Shown here piece by piece: positions 1 through 6,710 of a stretch of DNA of 19,212 nt. The stretch's first letter is position 1, and each line of letters begins with the position of its first letter. Position numbers and translations under genes: made by a program. The notes under the pieces were generated by a model. The model was not told the origin of the DNA. It saw nothing but the letters and a program-made list of their open reading frames with translations, and ran no database searches. The stretch covers positions 1-19,212 of the forward strand of contig JAHRAM010000085.1 of assembly GCA_020027305.1 (NCBI GenBank). Direction: 5' to 3'. The DNA comes from Acidimicrobiia bacterium. Its GTDB lineage: Bacteria; Actinomycetota; Acidimicrobiia; Acidimicrobiales; Hopanoidiivorantaceae.

Positions 1-1834
1 TTCTCTCCAATACAATATCTTCTTCTCCATCTACTAAGGACAATGGTTTTAACTTGGGGAAAAGCTTGTTGTGTATTTCTTCTATATCCTTTTTTCGTAT
101 TTCAAAAGAATCTGCCTTCATGTGAAGAATTGAAGTCAATTTTAGGTAAACCTCACTATCTTTTCCCATTGTGTTTTCAGCAATATTGCGAAAAAATGGT
201 ACTGCCACTATAAGTTTTTTTTCTTCATGCAAGTTGTTCATCCAATGTTCAAAGGGATTTAAATAATTGGCCTCAATTAATTTAATTTCAGTTTCACTTT
301 TCTCAACCATCAAACAATATTCCCTTCGTGGAATTGCCAACCTACTTTGTATAGTTCTAAAAAAATCAAAGTTATGTGTTAAGATTATCTGTCGAAAATA
401 AGGTTGCTCCGATATTTCCCTCAAATACTCAACAATTGCATATTTGTTTTTGTAATCGAATGAATCTGCTATATCATCAACTATAAAAAGAGTTGTTTGT
501 CTCTCTTTTTTTCGTGTTTCAACTTCAAAAATTGTATTTAGGAGATACATTGCGCGACTTTCACCACGGCTTAAAACCTTCATCAGAGTAGATTTATCTA
601 CTGTTGCTTCTCTATTATTATCTTTATATCTAAGTGCAATAATCGGCACTGCTGACTTTAAAATTACATCTTCTTGGTTCTCGACAGCCAACTTAAATGG
701 AACAGAAAACCTTTTATTAAATATATCAATAACACCTTTCCACGCTGTTTCCTCTAATTTTGCCTTTTCTATAATTTCATCTAATTTTTCTTTGCCAGAT
801 TGGTATTCTTTTATAAATTTCTCATAAAGAATTTTACACTCTTTCAAGTATGAAACCCATAACTTCTGCCTAAAACTCCCAAGATTCCCCAATTCAATAA
901 TTATTTTTTCATTCTCATTCAAATAATCACGGAACCTACGCAATTCTTTATTTTTATTTAATGCTTTGTCAATACCGTTGAATACAACTGCCAAAGAGGA
1001 ATCGTTTAATATAGCATCTTTTTCTTTCGTTATAACTTTTTCCAATTCTTCTTTCTTTTCTGCAATTATGCTTTCACCCTCTGGACTATTCAAAGATACA
1101 GAATGGTCTGCTTCAAAAAAACCGTTTTCTGCAAGATTTTTTGCAATCGCAGCAGCATTATTGTGATTAAAAACGCCCTTCTTAAAATATTTAGATTCTC
1201 CAATTAACTCATCGTATGTCTTTATATAGCTTGCAATTTTTATCTTGAAGTCTTCCGTTTCGAGAAAGTCGAGAACTTTTTCATTAAAGATTTCTGTATA
1301 TAAAATATCAGCATATAGTAGCTCTGTTTTATCTAAAGCCCACCCCGAAACACTTTCCAATGCTGACAAAATAGAATCATAATTAGATCTAAAAGCATAT
1401 GAAATTTCTCGCTCAACTTCTGTGCTATCACGTAAGCCAGAAAAAGTTCTGAGTTCTTGAATCAAATTGTGTTTCGCCTCGTCAATATTTTTGTGAATCA
1501 TGTCATAATCGTTTTTCAATTCTTTATTCACAAGAAGTTTGGATTCATTGCCAAAATTAAAGTCAGCGTTATACGGCTCTACAACAAACACTTCGTCTAA
1601 ACATAAATCAGTGCCATCTTCCGTAAATGCCTCACGTACAGTTTCGTCTGTAGGGAAAATTTCATCCCCCGATGATTTGTTTCGCTGAATGTCAATAAAA
1701 GTCTTTGCCAATGATGTTTTCATCGTCCCATTTGGTGCATATACTAAATAAATTCTTTGCTCTGAAAAATCAAACTCTTTTTCAAGTTTTTTAATTCCAT
1801 AGCAATGTTCGAATTTTATTTTTAAACTTTTCAT
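1..1834 (-). CDS. ABC/SMC-like ATPase, probable defence or mobile-island protein (3' end outside window)
   Basis: The frame is open from an ATG at 1832-1834 to the left edge, giving 611 codons with no stop, so the C-terminus lies outside. An AAGGAGT ribosome site is at 1847-1853. The N-terminus has a Walker A-like loop at residues 33-41 (APNGTMKTS), in which the usual second glycine before the lysine is Met. A long charged helical middle (about 100-380) follows. Then come an ABC-type signature LSRGE (421-425), a Walker B-like strand ending IVDDIADSFD (451-460) and an H-loop LTHNFDFF (485-492). This order matches the RloC/AAA_13-like family of coiled-coil ATPases, many of which belong to phage-defence systems; that role is inferred here, not shown. 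The gene is visibly AT-richer than its neighbours and sits at the 3' end of a tRNA, which suggests horizontal transfer. A nuclease or other effector partner may lie to the left. Confidence 0.8.
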   Translation of the reverse strand, partial: MKSLKIKFEHCYGIKKLEKEFDFSEQRIYLVYAPNGTMKTSLAKTFIDIQRNKSSGDEIFPTDETVREAFTEDGTDLCLDEVFVVEPYNADFNFGNESKLLVNKELKNDYDMIHKNIDEAKHNLIQELRTFSGLRDSTEVEREISYAFRSNYDSILSALESVSGWALDKTELLYADILYTEIFNEKVLDFLETEDFKIKIASYIKTYDELIGESKYFKKGVFNHNNAAAIAKNLAENGFFEADHSVSLNSPEGESIIAEKKEELEKVITKEKDAILNDSSLAVVFNGIDKALNKNKELRRFRDYLNENEKIIIELGNLGSFRQKLWVSYLKECKILYEKFIKEYQSGKEKLDEIIEKAKLEETAWKGVIDIFNKRFSVPFKLAVENQEDVILKSAVPIIALRYKDNNREATVDKSTLMKVLSRGESRAMYLLNTIFEVETRKKERQTTLFIVDDIADSFDYKNKYAIVEYLREISEQPYFRQIILTHNFDFFRTIQSRLAIPRREYCLMVEKSETEIKLIEANYLNPFEHWMNNLHEEKKLIVAVPFFRNIAENTMGKDSEVYLKLTSILHMKADSFEIRKKDIEEIHNKLFPKLKPLSLVDGEEDIVLER

Positions 1835-1888
1835 ATTTTTCGAACCACTCCTTACTTCACTTTAAAAATTATCTTAATATAATAAAAT

Positions 1889-1977
1889 TGGCGGAGGGTG
1901 TGGGATTCGAACCCACGGTGACCAAGGGCCACAACGGTGTTCGAGACCGCCCCATTCGTCCGCTCTGGCAACCCTCC
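1889..1977 (-). tRNA. tRNA-Ser (anticodon CGA)
   Basis: Read on the minus strand, the 7-bp acceptor stem pairs GGAGGGT (1971-1977) with ACCCTCC (1893-1899). The discriminator G (1892) is followed by an encoded CCA (1889-1891). The anticodon loop CTCGAAC lies at 1939-1945 with anticodon CGA at 1941-1943, read as serine UCG. A long variable arm and a T-arm containing GGTTCGAATCC complete a class II tRNA. The length of 89 nt including CCA fits tRNA-Ser. Its 3' end faces the AT-rich ATPase gene, 54 bp away. Confidence 0.95.
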
Positions 1978-1990
1978 AGTTTGCTTTTAT

Positions 1991-1996
1991 CTTATA
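1991..1996 (-). promoter_or_regulatory. Candidate -10 box of tRNA-Ser
   Basis: On the minus strand TATAAG lies 13 bp before the first base of the tRNA, a good distance for a start about 7 nt downstream. No convincing -35 is seen; that position is occupied by one of the GGGGCGGTA repeats. Confidence 0.35.
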
Positions 1997-2014
1997 GGGC
2001 TTTTGCTACTTTTT

Positions 2015-2115
2015 ACCGCCCCATTTTTGATTTTTGCGCATTTTCACGCCTAATTTATAGCACTCAAATTTCTACCGCCCTATTTTTACAACCCCGCTTC
2101 ACCGCCCCATTTTTG
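2015..2115 (-). repeat. Three spaced copies of a 15-bp repeat matching part of tRNA-Ser
   Basis: Plus-strand accgccccatttttg occurs at 2015-2029 and 2101-2115, with a one-base variant (accgccctattttta) at 2074-2088. Its first 11 bases (accgccccatt) also occur inside the neighbouring tRNA gene at 1946-1956, spanning the D-arm to anticodon-stem region. The start-to-start distances are 69, 59 and 27 bp, so this is not a regular array. Confidence 0.6.
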
Positions 2116-2158
2116 CAATTCTACTTTTCATCGCCAGCCCTCAACACCCAACAAAAAC

Positions 2159-3847
2159 CTAATTCCCTTGATGCCTAAGACCCCAAACAATAGAATCAAC
2201 CAATGCCTGCCAGCTGGCTTCCACTATGTTTTCTGAAACTCCAATGGTGTTCCAGATTTGTTCGCCATCGGTGGTCTCTATTAAAACCCTAGTCACAGCT
2301 TTGGTTGCCGTAGCGGCAGTGTCTAAAACCCGCACCTTATAATCAATCAACTGCATCTTTTTGAACTCTGGGAAATGCGGTGAAAGCGCCTCATCCAATG
2401 CGCTATGAAGGGCATTAACCGGCCCATTTCCCTCAGCCTTAGCGCTCACTTGCTGCCCGCTAACAACCAAGTTCACCTCTGCCTCGGTTTCCATTTCTAC
2501 TGCCAGTTCATTCCAAACCCTTGCTTGGTCGCCATGCTTATGCTTCACCCCAACCGAAAACGACTCAACACTAAAATACGGCTGCTCCCAACCAGAAGCC
2601 CCCAACATCAAAAGCTCAAGAGAGGCATCTGCCACCTCAAAATGATAGCCCTCATATTCCAACCGCTTCAATGTGTCAACAACCTCACTCATCGTTGCGC
2701 TATCCACCTCAATCCCAAGCTCCTTTGCCTTCAACTCCACCGATGCCCGCCCCGACATCTCAGACATCACATATCTAGTTGAGTTACCAACCTTTTCTGG
2801 ATCGACATGCTCATAGGCATCCGACTTGCGTGAAAGTGCGCTAGTGTGTAACCCTGCCTTGTGGGCGAACGCCGAAACCCCCACATAAGGCTGATGTGGA
2901 TTAGGCGAAAAGTTCACCAGCTCCGCCACATGCCGAGCCACAGTTGCCATCCGTTGCAGGTTGCCCTCTGGCAAAACCTGAATACCGAGCTTCAGCTCAA
3001 GATTGGCAATCACAGAAATCAAGTTGCTATTACCAGTTCGCTCACCATATCCATTTATGGTTCCCTGAACATGAGTGGCACCAGCCATCACTCCAGCCAA
3101 CGCATTTCCCACCCCACAATCGGTGTCGTTGTGGAGATGAACCCCAACCGCCGTTTCAGGAATATTTTCAAGCACAGTTTTCGTTATCTCACCAACCTCA
3201 TGGGGAAGCGAACCGCCATTAGTATCACACAACACTAGACAATCAACTCCAGCCTCACCAGCAGCCGTCAAAATCTCCATCGCAAAATCAGGATTTTCCT
3301 TATAGCCGTCAAACAAATGCTCGGCACACCAAAACACTTTCTTGCCCTGCTTCTTCAAATGGCTGATTGAATCAACCACCATAGCAATGCCCTCTTCTAA
3401 AGTTGTGCGCAAAGCCTCAGTAACGTGATAATCCCAACTCTTACCCACGATACAAACCACATCTGTGCCAGCATTTATTAACGGCTCCAAATCCTCAAAC
3501 GTTCCGTTCGGGCGCCTCGTAGAACCAAAAGCCACCAACTGGCTGGTCTCAAGCTCTAGCTCATCTTTTGCTCGCGTGAAAAACTCGCTATCTTTCGGGT
3601 TAGAACCTGGCCACCCGCCTTCAATATATGAAACCCCTAAATAGTCAAGCTGGCTGGCGATTCGCAGCTTGTCATTAACCGTCAAACTAATGCCTTCTAG
3701 CTGGCTGCCATCCCTCAATGTGGTGTCATAAATCTCAACAGCTCGGCTGGAGGATGAGGGGGATGAAGACGAGGAGGAGGATGAGGATGCCTTTGCCTCA
3801 TCAAGTCCCTTTTTATCGCGCGCCTTCTTTTTCTTATTCATTGACAT
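2159..3847 (-). CDS. cimA: Citramalate synthase (DRE-TIM acyltransferase family)
   Basis: Condenses pyruvate and acetyl-CoA to (R)-citramalate, the first step of threonine-independent synthesis of 2-oxobutyrate for isoleucine. The HMGL-like barrel begins with IYDTTLRDGSQ (catalytic Arg45, metal ligand Asp46). The IEGGWPGSNPKD segment (75-86) is typical of CimA rather than LeuA. The metal-binding HLHND is at 237-241, INGYGERTGNSNL follows at about 264, AFAHKAGLH is at 326-334, and a LeuA-like regulatory/dimer domain fills about 430-560. The N-terminus carries an unusual Lys-rich stretch and a serine run (21-29 and 31-34), probably disordered. The ATG overlaps the end of ilvE by 14 bp. A second in-frame ATG at 3841, two codons in, would give an 8-bp overlap. 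Either way the two genes should be translationally coupled. A related homocitrate or isopropylmalate synthase is the less likely alternative. Confidence 0.9.
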   Translation of the reverse strand: MSMNKKKKARDKKGLDEAKASSSSSSSSSPSSSSRAVEIYDTTLRDGSQLEGISLTVNDKLRIASQLDYLGVSYIEGGWPGSNPKDSEFFTRAKDELELETSQLVAFGSTRRPNGTFEDLEPLINAGTDVVCIVGKSWDYHVTEALRTTLEEGIAMVVDSISHLKKQGKKVFWCAEHLFDGYKENPDFAMEILTAAGEAGVDCLVLCDTNGGSLPHEVGEITKTVLENIPETAVGVHLHNDTDCGVGNALAGVMAGATHVQGTINGYGERTGNSNLISVIANLELKLGIQVLPEGNLQRMATVARHVAELVNFSPNPHQPYVGVSAFAHKAGLHTSALSRKSDAYEHVDPEKVGNSTRYVMSEMSGRASVELKAKELGIEVDSATMSEVVDTLKRLEYEGYHFEVADASLELLMLGASGWEQPYFSVESFSVGVKHKHGDQARVWNELAVEMETEAEVNLVVSGQQVSAKAEGNGPVNALHSALDEALSPHFPEFKKMQLIDYKVRVLDTAATATKAVTRVLIETTDGEQIWNTIGVSENIVEASWQALVDSIVWGLRHQGN

Positions 3848-4757
3848 ACTCGTTCCAATCCTTATATTGGTCTACCTCACCAACCTCGGCAGCAAAAAAC
3901 ACTTCTTGGATTTTTTGTGTGATTGGCCCTGGAGCGGCCTCCAACTCTCTATCATCAACAGAGCGGATGGGAACAACCTCAGCAGCCGTGCCAGCCAAAA
4001 AAGCCTCCTCTGCCAAATATAAATCTGTGCGAAGCAAATCAACTTGCCGATAAGGAATATCTAAATCACGGGCAATGGTGGAAACACAATCTTGAGTGAT
4101 ACCCCTAAGCGCCCCAGCAGCAGTTGGCGGAGTCAATATCTCGCCATCTCGCACAGCAAACAAATTCTCACCCGTGCACTCACTCACTCGCCCAAACTCG
4201 TTCAACAAAATCGCCTCATCATAACCAGCCTTCACCGCCTGCACTTTCGCAAGCTGCGAATTTATATAATGCCCCACGCCCTTTGCCTCAGTCGGCATTG
4301 AGTTCGGATTATGGCGCTGCCAAGAACTCACCATCATTGACACACCTTCATTGGTGCTATCTTCGCCCAAATATTTTCCCCACGCCCAAACCGCAATCGC
4401 CAAATGCACCTTACACGGCAACGGGTTCAGCCCCATCTCGCCATAACCCAAATAAGCCAGCGGGCGAATATAACAACTGCTCATATCATTCACACGCACG
4501 GTCTCTTTCACCGCCTCAATAACTTCTTCCTCACTAAACGGAATCTCAAACCCTAAAATCTTGGCCCCAGAAAACAACCGTTTAATATGCGGCGTCAGCC
4601 GAAACACCGCTGCCCCACGTTCGGTCTCGTGTGCGCGAATACCCTCAAACACGCCATTGCCATAATGAAGCGTATGGCTCAAAATGTGGACGTTGGCATC
4701 TTGCCAATCCACAAACTCGCCATCCATCCAAATCTTTTGCGTTGCTTCTATTGGCAT
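3834..4757 (-). CDS. ilvE: Branched-chain amino acid aminotransferase
   Basis: A cytosolic PLP enzyme of fold class IV that transfers amino groups between glutamate and the 2-oxo acids of Ile, Leu and Val. The protein is 307 residues, the usual length. Visible family features are the N-terminal HTLHYGNGVFEGIRAH (about 28-43), the PLP lysine K159 in EAKGVGHYINSQLAK, and GYDEAILLN followed by VSECTGENLF. A strong ribosome site, AGGAGAG (4762-4768), lies just ahead of the ATG. The gene overlaps cimA, so one transcript supplies both the first step and the last step of isoleucine synthesis. The 289-bp leader upstream is AT-rich and repetitive. Confidence 0.93.
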   Translation of the reverse strand: MPIEATQKIWMDGEFVDWQDANVHILSHTLHYGNGVFEGIRAHETERGAAVFRLTPHIKRLFSGAKILGFEIPFSEEEVIEAVKETVRVNDMSSCYIRPLAYLGYGEMGLNPLPCKVHLAIAVWAWGKYLGEDSTNEGVSMMVSSWQRHNPNSMPTEAKGVGHYINSQLAKVQAVKAGYDEAILLNEFGRVSECTGENLFAVRDGEILTPPTAAGALRGITQDCVSTIARDLDIPYRQVDLLRTDLYLAEEAFLAGTAAEVVPIRSVDDRELEAAPGPITQKIQEVFFAAEVGEVDQYKDWNEYVNE

Positions 4758-5046
4758 TTTGCTCTCCTGGTTTTGCCCTGTTTTTTGTGTCTTTTTATTT
4801 TTGATTTGCTCTTTACTATTTTTGCTCTACTGCTTTTTTATTTTTGATTTGCTCTCTTTTGCATATTTAACTTTTTCAAGGATTTATAGAATTCCCTCTT
4901 TATTTAAGTTTAGGAAGGGAATTTAAATATTTCACAAAATTAAACGATATTAAAATTAAACGGTGGCAATAGACAGGAGCCTTAATAAAAGTGAAAAAAG
5001 TGTAAATATAGATGACGAGATGTGTGGGGGGTAAGAATTGTATATT
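4758..5046 (-). other. AT-rich, repetitive leader region of ilvE-cimA
   Basis: No gene is seen in this 289-bp stretch. It holds an exact 21-bp direct repeat at 4792-4812 and 4835-4855. On the minus strand several AGAGCAAA motifs lead up to the ilvE ribosome site. There is an 8-bp perfect inverted repeat, aattccct/agggaatt, at 4890-4897 and 4916-4923, with an 18-nt loop. The 11-mer aaaattaaacg is duplicated at 4936-4946 and 4952-4962, 16 bp apart. These could be regulator sites or slippage products. No leader peptide or T-box was recognised. Confidence 0.45.
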
Positions 5047-5844
5047 CTACAAAATTTTGTCAAGCAGTTCAGAAATTTCATCTGCGCACTGCTTCATTTC
5101 TTGGTCGCCACCTTTGTCTGGGTCGCTTACTTCAAAATCGCCAGATATATCAGCATTGCTGCCTGCTCCAGATTTGTCAACAAGCACATCATCAGCACCA
5201 CCAACTAAATCCCTAAAACGAAAACCACTCTTACACAACTGAGGCAACGTAATAGCTTTCCCGACATCGTCAGGAAAGTTCCTTTTCACATAATCAATAT
5301 GAAGCGACTCAAAGCAAACAATCAAATCAGCACTTGTCACATCTTCTGCCCTTACTTGACGGCCTCTGTGCTGCCGAGCACTCAAGCCATACTGATTGAG
5401 TGCCTTTTCAACCCTTGGGCTTGTTGGAAGCCCTTCGGTCACAAGCATCCCTGCACTTGAGATTTCTATTCGCACAATTCGCTGCTCGCTTGCCTTACTT
5501 GCCCTGCTTGCCTCACTTACTTCGCTTACCTTGCTTACCTGACCTGCTTCACCTTCCCCACTTACCCGACCTGCTTCACCTGCTTCACCTACTCCACTTA
5601 CAACTTTTGCTTCGCTTACCTTGCTTACCTGACCTGCTTCGCCTTCCCCACTTACCTCGCTTGCCCCACTTACAACTTTTGTTTCACCTTCCCCACTTAG
5701 CCCAACCAAATTAACAACTTCCAAATTCCCTCCATCTAAATTCTGGATAGATTCCTGAGACAACTTAGCACCAAGCAAAGCAGCAGCCATCACCGAGCGA
5801 GCAGCATTGCCCGTACACAAAAACAAAATTCTAAAAATTCTCAT
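5047..5844 (-). CDS. Low-molecular-weight protein-tyrosine phosphatase-like protein with repeat insertion
   Basis: The P-loop CTGNAARS (Cys10 nucleophile, Arg16) matches the family C-x-G-N-x-C-R-S signature, except that the second cysteine is Ala. The fold resumes after an insert with EISSAGMLVTEGLPTSPRVEKALNQYG (from 127) and SADLIVCFES (about 171). It ends near SDPDKGGD, whose Asp241 is the likely general acid. Typical family members have about 150-160 residues; this one has 265. The excess is a Gly/Glu/Val/Ser-rich stretch at about 45-120, built partly from a 30-residue repeat. Such enzymes dephosphorylate phosphotyrosine, and related ones reduce arsenate, so the substrate is uncertain. 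No clear ribosome site precedes the ATG. It is divergent from the SDR gene with only 36 bp between them. Confidence 0.8.
   Translation of the reverse strand: MRIFRILFLCTGNAARSVMAAALLGAKLSQESIQNLDGGNLEVVNLVGLSGEGETKVVSGASEVSGEGEAGQVSKVSEAKVVSGVGEAGEAGRVSGEGEAGQVSKVSEVSEASRASKASEQRIVRIEISSAGMLVTEGLPTSPRVEKALNQYGLSARQHRGRQVRAEDVTSADLIVCFESLHIDYVKRNFPDDVGKAITLPQLCKSGFRFRDLVGGADDVLVDKSGAGSNADISGDFEVSDPDKGGDQEMKQCADEISELLDKIL
5521..5655. repeat. 90-bp period direct repeat inside the phosphatase gene
   Basis: A 45-bp segment at 5521-5565 recurs at 5611-5655 with a single mismatch (5551 versus 5641), exactly 90 bp apart. It encodes the repeated GEGEAGQVSKVSE peptide (residues 66-80 and 96-110). Shorter related pieces (cacttacaacttttg) recur at 5596-5610 and 5667-5681. 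It is in frame and has no stop. Confidence 0.9.
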
Positions 5845-5880
5845 ATTATTTTCACACTAACATTAACTAACATTAACTAT

Positions 5881-6672
5881 ATGCTTCTAGAAAATAAAGT
5901 TGTAGTAGTTTCTGGCATCGGCCCTGGAATGGGGCGAGACATTTCAATACGATGCGCCGAAGCGGGAGCCGACATCGTGCTTGCCGCCCGAACAAAAGAA
6001 CGTCTAGACGAAGTCGCCAAAGAGATTGAGGCTTTGGGGCGAAAGGCGCTCACCGTTCGAACCGACATCAGCGATGCCTCCCAGCGAGAGAACCTTGCCA
6101 AAACTGCCATCGCCGAAATGGGCAAGGTAGATGTTTTGGTAAACAACGCCTTCCAGCAACCCCCCTTCACAATGCTTGAAGACATCAGCGAAGAGGAGTG
6201 GAACCAGAGCCTAAACATGAACTGCACGGCAGCACTTGCCCTTACCCAGCAGTTTGTGCCACACTTCAAAGAACACAAAGAAACGGGCGGAAGCTCAGTC
6301 GTGATGATTAACTCAATGTCAATACGGCGAGTTCTCCCAAACTTCGGCGCCTATGCTGCTGCCAAAGCTGCCCTATTTTCTATCACCCGCTCATTGGCAG
6401 TAGAACTTGGCGAACATAAAATCAGGGTCAATGGAGTAGCACCTGGCTACATTTGGGGCGACTCGGTGGAATGGTATTTTGAACATCTTGGGCAAGAGCG
6501 AGGCGTGACAGGAGCCGTCATCAAAGAAGAACACGAACAAGAAATCGCTCTCCGCCATATTCCCGACTCATACGAAATCTCTGGGGCGGTGTTATTTTTC
6601 GCAAGCGACTTGTCTTGTGTTATAACTGGCCAAACCTTAGATGTAAACGGCGGACACTACTTCCATTTCTAA
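5881..6672 (+). CDS. Short-chain dehydrogenase/reductase (SDR)
   Basis: Classical SDR of 263 residues, an NAD(P)-dependent cytosolic oxidoreductase of unknown substrate. The cofactor loop SGIGPGMG is at 11-18 and D62 is in the DIS segment. NNAF (88-91) replaces the usual NNAG. The catalytic tetrad is visible: Asn114, Ser145, Tyr158 and Lys162 in YAAAK. VNGVAPGYIWG and the C-terminal ITGQTLDVNGGHYFHF are also family features. An R residue in AARTKER (37) hints at NADP(H) preference. There is no Shine-Dalgarno in the 36-bp divergent gap, which contains a direct repeat of aacattaacta, so initiation may be leaderless. selD follows 38 bp downstream on the same strand. Confidence 0.9.
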   Translation: MLLENKVVVVSGIGPGMGRDISIRCAEAGADIVLAARTKERLDEVAKEIEALGRKALTVRTDISDASQRENLAKTAIAEMGKVDVLVNNAFQQPPFTMLEDISEEEWNQSLNMNCTAALALTQQFVPHFKEHKETGGSSVVMINSMSIRRVLPNFGAYAAAKAALFSITRSLAVELGEHKIRVNGVAPGYIWGDSVEWYFEHLGQERGVTGAVIKEEHEQEIALRHIPDSYEISGAVLFFASDLSCVITGQTLDVNGGHYFHF

Positions 6673-6710
6673 CCCCACCCGCCCAAACTTACATAGCCAA
6701 ACATTCACCA

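Noticed and set aside
966..1166. 66-codon plus-strand frame
   Set aside because: It lies antisense within the long minus-strand ATPase gene.
1888..2178. 96-codon plus-strand frame starting MAEGVGFEPTVTKG
   Set aside because: It is the well-known false translation across a tRNA gene, read antisense through tRNA-Ser.
5521..5700. CRISPR-like array
   Set aside because: The repeats are in frame inside a coding region, of uneven length and without unique spacers.
5400..5714. 104-codon plus-strand frame rich in Leu and Pro
   Set aside because: It is the antisense shadow of the repeat inside the phosphatase gene.
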